Source: Pavlovales sp. CCMP2436
Taxonomy: Eukaryota > Haptophyta > Pavlovophyceae > Pavlovales
NCBI GenBank assembly: GCA_026770615.1
Contig: MU631827.1
Location: 73,235 to 89,102 of the forward strand
DNA length: 15,868 nt
Direction of reading: 5' to 3'
Notes under the pieces: model-generated
Told to the model about the DNA's origin: nothing
The model's database searches: none
The model's input: the letters and a program-made list of their open reading frames with translations, nothing else
Part shown: one piece after another, positions 1 to 6,787 of the stretch
Layout of the letters: every line of letters starts with the position of its first letter
Numbering within the stretch: the stretch's first letter is position 1
Program-made: the position numbers and the translations under genes

Positions 1-126
1 CGCCCTTGCCCGGGCACACTACCGGAGATCCATCGGCACGCGCGGTGGCGCCCAAGCCAGCGCAGCCGACTAAGGCACGCAGCAGGCAATGGGCGACGCA
101 GCGCTCAGAACAGCACAACATTCAGA

Positions 127-166
127 ACAGTCAGACGCCAGCATGAATCCCTATCATAAATATAAT
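127..166. repeat. Dispersed ~38-bp repeat, copy 1
   Basis: The stretch around GTCAGACGCCAGCATGAATC followed by CCTATCA and TAAATATA recurs almost unchanged at about 5729-5767, with one substitution and a small indel. It lies just beyond the 3' end of the LINE remnant. The other copy lies inside the TCGGTCA-motif repeat block. It is probably a fragment of the same repeat family. Bases 1-126 are GC-rich and show nothing I can identify. Confidence 0.7.
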
Positions 167-224
167 ACAGGCAGCCCCCCCCCCACCCCCACCCACACCC
201 TCTCCTTGCTTGTCAGTTGCTCTA

Positions 225-870
225 CTAAATTTCTCGTGTCGACTCGAAGTGTGTCATGTTGACGTCGATGGTGATTACGCATATTTGTCTGCCTTGCCCG
301 CTGCGCGATGCCGTGAGCAATTCACCGAGGGTCTTATTCTGCCATACTCTGCCTCCTGTAGTAGTTCGGTGTATCCATGTGGTCCTGCCGATCCGCGGGT
401 GGTGCGGGATGTATGCGTAATATAGGTCGATAATGTCGCCCACTTTGCCGGGTTCTCTGCTTGTTTCAGCACCGTGATGTCTGTTCCCATGACTGTCGCT
501 ATGCTGTGGAGCATGTTGTCTGGCATCTATGGGGCCTGATTCGTTGGGAAGTGCCGGGAAGGCCGTGTTTTACCTGCGCTGCTATTGGCCAGAAGTTGGG
601 TCGCTTACTGTGGTCTAGATCGTTCCCCATGGGGTCATCCGGGTCTATATCCGGTCTGCATAGCCTGAGGGCCTTCTTAACCTCCACCGGGATGGCGATT
701 GCTAGTGTGATTGCCGCCTCCCGTATTTGTATGGCTGCGATCCAGCTGGCTGGTCGCCCTGAGCTCTTTAGTACCGCATAAATCAGGCAGTTTCCGTCGC
801 CATTCACGTGCTCTGGGGCTAGCGCAACTGACGCCAGCAGGCTGTTTAAGTTGCCGGCCGGGGCTCGCAT
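225..870 (-). pseudogene. LINE remnant: OTU-type cysteine protease domain
   Basis: GDGNCLIYAVL near 804-774 matches the OTU signature Asp-Gly-Asn-Cys that carries the catalytic cysteine. A helix resembling the family helix after the cysteine follows. After a frame change near 500-530, MLHSIATVMGTDITVL matches the usual OTU segment of a helix and a hydrophobic strand. After another frame change, NMTHFES near 250 fits the C-terminal catalytic-histidine motif. OTU domains cleave ubiquitin linkages or act as polyprotein proteases and are known in some retroelements. The domain shares the frame of the upstream linker, so it belonged to the same polyprotein. Two frameshifts make it non-functional. 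Confidence 0.7.
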
Positions 871-996
871 CTGTTGCGCTATGATGTCTTGGTCGTCCCC
901 ATTGTCACTTGGTGGTTGCTGGTTTTCTGCTCTGTTTTTCTTGCATGGTGGCGGTCGTGGCCTCGAGGTTCTGGCTAGGCAGGCGTTTTGTCGGGG

Positions 997-2174
997 TTAG
1001 TTTCCGGGTAGTTTGTGTGACGGCGCTTTTGGATGGCTTTTGCTGGTGGGGCGTTTGCGTGTGGGGGCTGCTGGGTTGCCGGCGCTGGGTTGGGATGCTG
1101 CTCGGCGACGTGGCTGTCCATTTGGTCTGGCGGGGGGCTGTGTCGGTGGGCTTGGTGTGGCAGACGGGCGATCGCTTGGGGTGGGTGGGTTTGGCGTGGG
1201 CGAGTCATCTTGGCTCGATGTGGGGTGATTGGGGGTTTGGGGTGGGGTCTGGCTGGTGGGCATTGGGTCTTCTTCTTCGATTTCTGAGTGTTGGTCACCC
1301 TGTTTCTTCTTGCGCTCGATGGCGGCCTGCCTTTCGGCGGTCTGGGATGCCCACATTGCGTTTCGATACTTTTGCACCTCGTAGCTGGAGATTCCGTCTG
1401 ACGTGGCTGCAGCCATGGATTTTATCGCCTCGTCGCGCAGTTGGTGCATCGCTAGGCTGTACCCTAGAAGGGCGAAGTGGAGCTCGCCTGGTTTGGGGGC
1501 GTCGCCTGGCTCATTATCGTCTTCATCGCCTGGCGACCCCGCTGCTATCTTTCCTTTGATACTCACGCCCACTCGTCCGACATAATAATCGGACCTTTGA
1601 ATCATTTTGGTGGCTGTTCTGTCTGCCGTGCGTCCGAGGCGTGGGGCTAGAATCTGGCTGAGTTTGCAGTGGAGGTTGTGGCGCAGTTCGTCGGTCTTCT
1701 TACACTCGTGCTAGAGGTGGTATTTCGTGTCTCGGGAGTTCCGCAACTTACACAGGGGGCAGTTGTGGCTCAGTGGTTCGTCCTTTCCGTCTATAGTGAT
1801 GGTTGTGGTAGTCAGGGGTGGTTCTTTTTCAATCCATTCTGCGTTGTAGAGGGTTGACCCGTGGACGATCTGTAGAAAATGTTTCGTAAGGCTTTCTTTA
1901 GGCCGTTCGCCTTTGGCTGGGAGGTGGATAGCTGGTGTGCTCTCTTTGAGCCATGCCTGTTCAATATTGGCCATCTTTCCGGCGCCCGGGGTGTGTGTGA
2001 GGGGGCTTCTAGCCATGAGGTGAAACCTGGCCACCCTGTCGGTGATTTCAATTCGTGCCGTGCTAGGGTCCGATGTGATTAGGTCACCTGTGCTGGCTTC
2101 TGCTAGTGACCACTTGTGGGCAGTGAGGGTGTTTTGTGTGAGATGGGCTGACGCCGGTGCTTCCGCCACTGCTA
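997..2174 (-). pseudogene. LINE remnant: post-RNase H segment, CCHC zinc knuckle and proline-rich linker
   Basis: After the MITE the same frame continues through about 150 residues of unrecognised sequence to CPLCKLRNSRDTKYHL. An in-frame TAG at 1711 falls inside the finger, followed immediately by HEC. Ignoring that stop, the spacing is C-x2-C-x10-H-x4-C, the zinc knuckle commonly found near the C terminus of LINE ORF2 proteins and thought to bind RNA. The frame then stays open from 1710 to 999, through a charged helical stretch (about 1605-1300) and a strongly proline/serine/threonine-rich linker, before a TAA at 997. The plus-strand ORFs over the same bases are rich in Trp, Gly and Val, as expected of antisense shadows. 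Confidence 0.65.
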
Positions 2175-2340
2175 CAGGGATCGCGGGCAATAAGAAACCG
2201 TCGTGTTAAGAAACTGAGCCTCGATTTTTAGCCCTTCCATCGTAATTTTAACCAAAATTTAACCATTGTTTCTATGTGATTTGCTAAGAAACTCAGCCTC
2301 AGCCTCAAAACCCGCCGTTCTTATTGCCTGCGATCCCTTG
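2175..2340. mobile_element. MITE copy 1 (TA target site, Tc1/mariner-like), inside the LINE remnant
   Basis: This 166-bp element begins CAGGGATCGCGGGCAATAAG and ends with the inverse complement of CAAGGGATCGCAGGCAATAA. It is about 90% identical to the element at 5828-5994. It is flanked by TA on the left (2173-2174) and TG on the right (2341-2342), consistent with a TA duplication with one mutated copy. It has no coding capacity. A 16-bp direct repeat (TAAGAAACT, then G or C, then AGCCTC) occurs inside both ends. The insertion of 166 bp plus a 2-bp duplication equals 56 codons, so the host LINE frame is preserved across it. Confidence 0.85.
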
Positions 2341-3377
2341 TGCCCTTTTTGCTCCCCAATCGCTGAGTGCATTTTGTGTGGATTTTATTGTTTCATTAGA
2401 CTGCCGATGGGGAGGCCGCTGAGGACATTTTGAGAAAAGTCCTGTCACGCGCATGAGGGCCCATGGGGCTACGATTCTGATGCCTGATAAGGGGTCAGTG
2501 TGCACGGCCCCTGTCGTGTTCAAAATCGCTGCAATTTCGTCACCATCTACGGTGTGTGCCGGGGTGTGTTTTATTGTGCGGGATTTTCCTTGGCCTCTGT
2601 CTCGTTAGATAAGGGCAAATAACCTGCAAAAGTGGGGGTTTGCATCGTAGCTCGTGGCGTTGGAAATGCCGTGTGGTGTTGGGTTCCGGTCTGACGCGTG
2701 GCTGGTTATGCGTTTGACGCCTGCGTCGTGGTCCCATCCGATCTCTAAATTTGGTACATGCTCTAGGGATGGAGGGCTAGTGAGACCGAGTTGCATTCGG
2801 AGTTTACGACTGTTTGTGCGCCCCCAAAGGTGCATGTAATGATGTGTGCCACTGGGGATATAGGTCCCGTTGCACCCTTGGCGTGGGTGTAATAGCATGC
2901 TGCTCCTGCTGCCATGGGTTTCCCTCCCCGTCCTGCTTCGATGAATGAGCCGTCTACCCCTACGTGGCGGCTGCATAGGGTCGGTCTCTCGGATGACGGT
3001 GGGCAGTGTCTGACTGCGTGAATGAGCTTTGTGTGTCGGGTGATGAAGCGGTAGTTTGTGGGCCCGCCGAGGGTTGGTAGTAATTTCGGGACTAATGTTC
3101 GTAGGATTTCGCGCTTCTGAAATGGTGGGACCTTAGTGTTGGTGAGATGCGCAAGGTAAGATTCTGTGAACAGGGTAATTGCTGCTGCATTGACTGCGTT
3201 GATGTCGGCATTTTCGGGTAGTGTCTGAAGCATGGAGCGTAGTTTTTGGGAGATATCCTTACCACCGGTAATGAGGATGTCTTCTTCTGCTTCGCTTAGC
3301 CTTAGGGTGTGCATAGCTTCGTTTGGATCGACAGTGTTTCCTCGCTGTGCCATGAGGAGGACGTTTTCTGCGGTCAT
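2341..3377 (-). pseudogene. RNase H domain of the LINE remnant (frameshifted, stop-containing)
   Basis: The first part (3377-2763) contains a DGSF motif followed by a glycine/alanine-rich beta strand, then SECNSVSLAL. These fit the first Asp and the Glu of an RNase H active site. After a frame change near 2780-2830 the next frame gives LEIGWDHDAGVKRI (third-motif-like Asp), then a TAA at 2605, IKHTPAHT (the conserved His region) and NALSDWGAKRA, which fits the terminal catalytic Asp motif. RNase H in retrotransposons removes the RNA strand of the RNA:DNA hybrid. The loop before the last motif is longer than usual, so individual residue assignments are tentative; their order is right. The last helix is cut by the MITE at 2175-2340. 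Confidence 0.65.
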
Positions 3378-3382
3378 ACATG

Positions 3383-3562
3383 CTAACTCGGTGTCTGCTT
3401 TTTAATCGTTCTTTTGCTCTTTGAGTCTTGCCACAGTAATCCTGGCGCTAGTTCGCCCATATGGGTCGTTTGAAGGTTTGCATAATTTTCAATTATTGTC
3501 CATTTATCTTCTCCGGGCGGGGCTTCTGCAATTGCTTTGACGGCTCCTCGCGCTGTTGGCAT
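3383..3562 (-). other. 59-codon ORF upstream of the LINE RNase H remnant
   Basis: A short open frame starts at an ATG at 3562 and ends with TAG at 3383, just before the RNase H frame opens at 3377 in another frame. It begins MPTARGAVKAIAEAP and shows no recognisable domain. It is most simply a leftover of the retrotransposon segment between reverse transcriptase and RNase H. It could also be chance. The rest of 3563-3649 shows nothing identifiable. Confidence 0.25.
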
Positions 3563-3649
3563 AGTTGATTCCTTGGCCCTTCCCCTTGGGCCATTTTTTG
3601 CTCCGCTGAAGCCTGAATGCGTGTATGTACTACTTGATTTTAAGCAAAT

Positions 3650-3868
3650 TCATTCTCTCCGTCTCGAGAGTTGACTGACTGGCGCAGCTGACCCCGCCAG
3701 GTTAAGATGCGGCGTTGCCGCGCGCTCGAGCGAGCTCCCGCACTGAACAAAGCCGATTTGCTGGCCGAGTGAGGCTGTGCCGCCCCGCGAGCCACTCCAT
3801 GCGCCCCGCGCCGCGGCGGCCCCGTGCACCACGGCGAGCGAGAATGCGAGGAGCCAGAGGGCCGTCAT
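3650..3868 (-). CDS. Possible small secreted protein or first exon, 72 aa
   Basis: An ATG at 3868, ten bases after the stop of the mitochondrial-like gene, opens a frame beginning MTALWLLAFSLAVVHGAAAA. This has the shape of a signal peptide: short polar start, hydrophobic core, small residues at a likely cleavage site. About 50 low-information residues follow, rich in Gly, Ser and Ala, to a stop at 3650, close to where LINE sequence begins. It could be a chance ORF, a first exon whose continuation was displaced by the retrotransposon, or a 3'-UTR artefact. Eukaryotic genes are rarely this tightly spaced, so confidence is low. Confidence 0.2.
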   Translation of the reverse strand: MTALWLLAFSLAVVHGAAAARGAWSGSRGGTASLGQQIGFVQCGSSLERAATPHLNLAGSAAPVSQLSRRRE

Positions 3869-3878
3869 CACCCGCTCC

Positions 3879-4364
3879 TCATCGATTCTCCCCAGCAACG
3901 AAAGTTTCAAAATCGTGCGGCCTGTACCGCAGCCCGTTCTTGTTACCTTCAAGGTCGTCGACCACGAAGGGCATGCTAAGCTGCACGAGCACGCTGGCGA
4001 GCGCGGGATCGCCCTCCCGCACTCCCATCTCATGCGCCAGCAACTGGATCTGTTTCGCGTCGACTCCGTCGCGCTGCAAATTCAATAACTGCTGCAGCTG
4101 AACCTCGGTCAGCCGACCGTGCGCGATTGGGCCGGTAATCGGAGCGCGTTGCGCGGCAGGCCGGCTGTCCTTCTGCTGCCGCCCGATGGCAGCGGCGGAC
4201 TTGGCGCTCAGGTCGTTCATCATGCTGGCAAAGTCCGGCGGCGTCGGGTCCGCCCCATCAGAGGAGAGGTAGCGCACGCCCACCACGCGGCGGTGGTCGC
4301 CCCAGGCCCTGACAAGCAGCACCCCAACTCCCCGCGAAGATGGAAGATGCAGGCGGGCCGCCAT
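3879..4364 (-). CDS. Probable mitochondrial protein of unknown function, 161 aa
   Basis: The frame is open further upstream, but the Met at 4364 gives an N terminus typical of a mitochondrial presequence: MAARLHLPSSRGVGVLLVRA, then further Arg residues and RYLSS, with many Arg and Ser and no acidic residue before the single Asp near residue 23. The body has a disordered middle (about residues 60-90) and then a compact, helical, well-composed C-terminal domain (LTEVQLQQLLNLQRDGVDAK to RPHDFETF) that looks like real protein. I do not recognise the family. Residues before Met 81 of the longer frame are antisense to the SDR fragment and are probably not coding. The gene lies head to head with that fragment, 11-20 bp apart. 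No intron is needed. Confidence 0.55.
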   Translation of the reverse strand: MAARLHLPSSRGVGVLLVRAWGDHRRVVGVRYLSSDGADPTPPDFASMMNDLSAKSAAAIGRQQKDSRPAAQRAPITGPIAHGRLTEVQLQQLLNLQRDGVDAKQIQLLAHEMGVREGDPALASVLVQLSMPFVVDDLEGNKNGLRYRPHDFETFVAGENR

Positions 4365-4383
4365 CAATGTCATTAGTTTTAAA

Positions 4384-4668
4384 AACAAGTGCGCCGGGAT
4401 CCTGCACGACAACTCGCCCGAAACCATGCCCGAGCGCAGCCTCGCGGCGTGCAACGCCGAGTGGATGCACCGCGTGTACTCGCTGAACGTCGTGGCTCCC
4501 GTGCTACTCACAGCTGCCTTCGTCCCGCTCCTGTCCGGCCCCCCCTCGTCGCGTCCGAGGATCGTCGCAAATCTGAGCGCGCGCGTCGGCAGCGTCAGCG
4601 ACAACCGGCTCGGCGACTGGTGGGGCTACCGCATGTCAAAGGCCGGTAGGCTTACTCGCGCTGCCTGA
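4384..4668 (+). pseudogene. Short-chain dehydrogenase/reductase (C-factor type) fragment or isolated exon
   Basis: The plus frame matches the middle of an SDR oxidoreductase: CAGILHD (equivalent of the N-[NC]-A-G motif), a helix, the SLNVVAP segment with the conserved Asn, then IVANLSARVGS with the catalytic Ser region, and WGYRMSKAG with the Tyr-x3-Lys catalytic pair. The N-terminal NAD(P)-binding Gly-rich motif is missing upstream, where the opposite strand encodes another gene. The C-terminal third is missing downstream; the frame ends at TGA 4668 after about seven unrelated residues. A GT donor (GCCG|GTAGGC, exon end ~4645) exactly where homology stops, and AG dinucleotides at 4375-4376 and 4388-4389, leave open a genuine internal exon. 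Otherwise it is a truncated gene fragment. The other exons were not found. Confidence 0.6.
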
Positions 4669-4973
4669 CCTCTGACCCTCCCTTCATATAATTATATCTA
4701 TATTTTTCTTTTCTATATTTTCTTTTCTGCTTCGACTCCACCCACCTCACCGCTTCGCACGAGGCCACGCCGGTCAAGGTAACACGTTAGTTCTGAACCA
4801 GAAATAAATACCCACGGGTTGGGGGCCTTGGCGCGTCGCACGCGAGCCCCTCTTACTCGCCGCAATCTCTCCCCGCCGCGGATGTGCCGCACAAGGCGCA
4901 ACTTCGCAGGTTTTTTTCGTAAGCAAACAAATACCAGCTAGGCTGGTCGCCTGTGTGGAAGTCTTCCTCCAAA
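4669..4973. other. Non-coding stretch, no gene seen
   Basis: It contains a pyrimidine-rich, AT-rich tract (4681-4740, T/C runs) that could be an intron 3' region or a promoter. A segment at 4800-4920 has no coding bias in any frame. At 4942-4954 the 13-mer GCTGGTCGCCTGT matches 6012-6024. I see no RNA gene. Confidence 0.4.
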
Positions 4974-5041
4974 AATCTTCGGTCATACCATCGGTCAAAA
5001 TAAGTCTGATCTGACGGATCTTCGGTCACAATCGGTCAAAA
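4974..5041. repeat. TCGGTCA-motif cluster, left
   Basis: The heptamer TCGGTCA occurs four times in 68 bp. A 21-bp segment (5008-5028, GATCTGACGGATCTTCGGTC plus one base) recurs in the same orientation at 5768-5788 with two mismatches. The same family flanks the zinc-finger ORF on the other side (5687-5822), so the two clusters may be parts of one mobile element. Confidence 0.7.
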
Positions 5042-5128
5042 TTTTATTCGAATAATAAATAATAAAACGCCAGTTAGTTACTTTGGCACGATGTCAGCTT
5101 CGAAGTAGAGGCAGGGTTCGCTCTCCGG

Positions 5129-5812
5129 GTGGCTCGGGCGTGCGCATACGCCTGCCGCGGCACGCGCTTCGGCGTCCGACTCGATGATCGTCGACTTGTG
5201 GCGCTGAAGCTGACACTGGCGTTCAACGCGGCTGGCGAGTTGAAGGTGGCCGCGTCCGTGACTGCGCTGCCGCGCAGCGAGAAGCTCGCGCCGTCTGCCA
5301 AGAGGCCTAAGCATGGGGTGCAGGGCAAGCTCGAGGACAAGCGCGGGTTCGGCAAGAAGTGGATCTCGTCTAAGGAGGGCATCAAAGCCGATCGCAAGCT
5401 GTGGCTCCGCTACGACCGGGCCACGAACTGCATGCACTGCGACGCGTGCATCCGCTTCAACACAACGCACCCGCTGCTGAACTTCCTCACCGGCTGCAAC
5501 AGCATCCGCCTCGACCGCGTCCGGGAACACGAGCGTGCTGGCGAGACCAACGGCCACGGCGATGCGCTCTTCAAGCTGATCAACAGCACCAAGCTCGGAG
5601 AGGATTTCTCGGCCTTGCTGACCAAGCAGATCAGCCTCGAGTCCGACCAAGGGAGTAGTCCGACGGGCTCGTGGTCCGCATCAAAAAGCCATCGGTCAAT
5701 ATGTATCGATCAAAATGATATAGATCTGACAGTCAGACGCCAGCTTGAATCCCTATCAGTAAATATAGATCTGACAGATGTTCGGTCAGAACCGATGGAC
5801 CTTCGGTCATGA
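5129..5812 (+). CDS. TTF/C17orf113-type zinc-finger protein fragment (hAT-transposase-like N terminus)
   Basis: The 227-codon frame opens at a GTG with no in-frame ATG ahead of the zinc finger, so it lacks a proper start or needs an upstream exon (an AG lies at 5113-5114). Residues ~72-150 read KKWISSKEGIKADRKLWLRY, then a C-x2-C pair (Cys104, Cys107), a Phe/Gly segment, and H-x8-H (His134, His143). This Trp-rich C2H2 layout is that of the zinc finger preceding hAT-type transposases and their domesticated relatives, where it binds DNA. No transposase catalytic or dimerisation domain follows. From about residue 172 the frame runs into the TCGGTCA repeat block, so the true C terminus probably lies near 5645. 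The coding part is GC-rich. It is probably a transposon-derived fragment; a domesticated short protein is possible. Confidence 0.5.
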   Translation: MARACAYACRGTRFGVRLDDRRLVALKLTLAFNAAGELKVAASVTALPRSEKLAPSAKRPKHGVQGKLEDKRGFGKKWISSKEGIKADRKLWLRYDRATNCMHCDACIRFNTTHPLLNFLTGCNSIRLDRVREHERAGETNGHGDALFKLINSTKLGEDFSALLTKQISLESDQGSSPTGSWSASKSHRSICIDQNDIDLTVRRQLESLSVNIDLTDVRSEPMDLRS

Positions 5813-5822
5813 CCGGTCAATC
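5687..5822. repeat. TCGGTCA-motif cluster, right, with the dispersed ~38-bp repeat
   Basis: Variants of CATCGGTCAA, TTCGGTCA and ACCGGTCAA recur five times. The block includes the second copy of the ~38-bp repeat also found at 127-166, and the direct 21-bp match to 5008-5028. The opening GCCATCGGTCAA resembles ACCATCGGTCAA at 4987-4998. The block ends at the TA target of MITE copy 2. Confidence 0.65.
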
Positions 5823-5827
5823 ACATA

Positions 5828-5994
5828 CAGGGGATCGCGGGCAATAAGAGACCGTCGTGTTAAGAAACTGAGCCTCGTTTTTTGGTCCTTCAATAGTAAT
5901 TTTAACCAAAATTTAACAATTGTTTCTATGTAATTTGCTAAGAAGCTCAGCCTCAGCCTCAAAAAGCGCCGTTCTTATTGCCCGCGATCCCCTG
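5828..5994. mobile_element. MITE copy 2 (perfect TIRs, TA target duplication, Tc1/mariner-like)
   Basis: This 167-bp element has perfect ~22-bp terminal inverted repeats starting CAGGGGATCGCGGGCAATAA. TA lies on both sides (5826-5827 and 5995-5996). It has no coding capacity. The interior is AT-rich (AATTTTAACCAAAATTTAAC) between two copies of a 16-bp direct repeat. The intact TSD and TIRs make it the better reference for the family; copy 1 is at 2175-2340. TA duplication and short size fit a non-autonomous element moved by a Tc1/mariner-type transposase, which is not encoded here. Confidence 0.9.
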
Positions 5995-5996
5995 TA

Positions 5997-6146
5997 TAAG
6001 ACTTCTACATAGCTGGTCGCCTGTCGATTTTCGCGTCTGAGCCAGTCTGGTGAGTCTGCCTCTTGGTACTCCCCTGCTTAGTTCTCCGATGAGTCTGAGC
6101 CTGGGGTTCTGAAAATATTCATACTGTAATCATTGCCCAAAGAATA
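5997..6146. other. Non-coding spacer between two transposons
   Basis: No ORF, repeat family or RNA gene was recognised. It contains the 13-mer GCTGGTCGCCTGT (6012-6024) shared with 4942-4954. Confidence 0.4.
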
Positions 6147-6178
6147 GGAATTTTCACAGATAGGAGTGTTAGTTGATC

Positions 6179-6600
6179 ACCTAACACTGAGTGTGTTTTA
6201 GTTGTTAGCAAACATTCGCCGCAACTAACACACAGTCGGCCGGCCGGGGCCCCACCTAACAAACAGTCAAGAGGGCTGTGTTAGAAAGCGCCGTTTTTAA
6301 ATTAAAATAAATTCTTGATGGAATTCTTGATTAAAGCACCAGGGAGCAAATTTACGGGGAGCCAATGAGAATCCTTATGCGAACCAGCCACATAGATTAT
6401 TTAATTCCAGTATTTCCTTTGTGCCTGGTTCTTAGCAGCCTGCTAATTGGCTGTCCACCTAACACTCAAACGGATGACATCCTGGTCTCCTAACACTAAG
6501 TCAGTAAAGTTGTTAGCTAACACTCCCAGCAGCTAACACACAGTCAACTGGCCGGGTCCACACCTAACACCCAGTCAAAAGGGCCTGCCGTTACACTTTG
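6179..6600. repeat. ~110-bp internal direct repeats of the 549-bp transposon
   Basis: The segment at about 6179-6285 and the one at about 6490-6598 share the same order of blocks: CCTAACACT, GTTGTTAGC, a CAACTAACACACAGTC-like block, GGCCGG, CACCTAAC, then CAGTCAA followed by AGGGC. They are diverged copies of one unit. Confidence 0.7.
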
Positions 6601-6672
6601 TTATTCGAACTCCTATCTCTGACCTAACACCCAGTCAAAAGGGCCTGCCCTTACACTTTGTTATTCGAACAC
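6563..6672. repeat. 60-bp tandem repeat, two copies
   Basis: CCTAACACCCAGTCAAAAGG followed by GCCTGCC, TTACACTTTGTTATTCGAAC starts at 6563 and again at 6623, a period of exactly 60 bp. The first ~48 bases of each copy differ at only one position. They lie inside the 549-bp transposon. Confidence 0.9.
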
Positions 6673-6787
6673 ACTCCAGATAACACCTAACACTCCTGTC
6701 TCTGGGAATTTTCGTCCACGAACATCGCGCACCCGTTCCGGAACCCGTCCATCCATTTTCGGCGAAGAGCTCACCACCTCCGCCCGC

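Larger units (their letters stand above)
225..3640 (-). mobile_element. Decayed, 5'-truncated LINE-type retrotransposon (RNase H - CCHC - OTU)
   Basis: Read on the minus strand, this block has the domain order of the C-terminal half of a non-LTR retrotransposon polyprotein: an RNase H fold with its acidic motifs, a CX2CX10HX4C zinc knuckle, a proline-rich linker, and an OTU cysteine-protease domain. One reading frame runs from about 2976 to 499, interrupted only by stops at 2605 (TAA), 1711 (TAG) and 997 (TAA) and by a frame-neutral MITE. Further frame changes occur near 2800 and at 225-530. No reverse transcriptase or endonuclease was seen upstream. Sequence character changes around 3640, which suggests 5' truncation, the usual fate of LINE copies. 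No poly(A) tail or target duplication was recognised; a C/G-rich simple tract (174-199) lies next to the 3' side. It is clearly non-functional. The clade assignment is inference. Confidence 0.75.
6156..6704. mobile_element. Non-autonomous DNA transposon, 549 bp, 9-bp target duplication (Mutator-like)
   Basis: The left end reads ACAGATAGGAGTGTTAG and the inverse complement of the right end reads CAGAGACAGGAGTGTTAG, giving imperfect terminal inverted repeats. The identical 9-mer GGAATTTTC lies immediately outside both ends (6147-6155 and 6705-6713), a perfect target-site duplication. Nine-base duplications are typical of Mutator-like elements, though other superfamilies can give 8-9 bp. The interior has no convincing ORF and is full of CTAACAC and AGTCAA motifs arranged as direct repeats. 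It sits just upstream of the repeat-protein ORF at 6788-7663 and may have altered that gene's 5' end. Confidence 0.85.

Noticed and set aside
909..1559. Plus-strand 216-codon Trp/Gly/Val-rich ORF
   Set aside because: It is antisense to the proline-rich linker of the LINE remnant; its composition is the expected complement of Pro/Ser/Gln codons.
5078..5650. Minus-strand 190-codon ORF over the zinc-finger region
   Set aside because: It has Ala/Val/Leu-rich shadow composition; the plus frame has an ordered zinc-finger motif.
4942..6024. Element bounded by the shared 13-mer GCTGGTCGCCTGT (4942-4954 and 6012-6024)
   Set aside because: The match is short and the flanks do not extend it, and independent transposons lie between; it is not enough to define ends.
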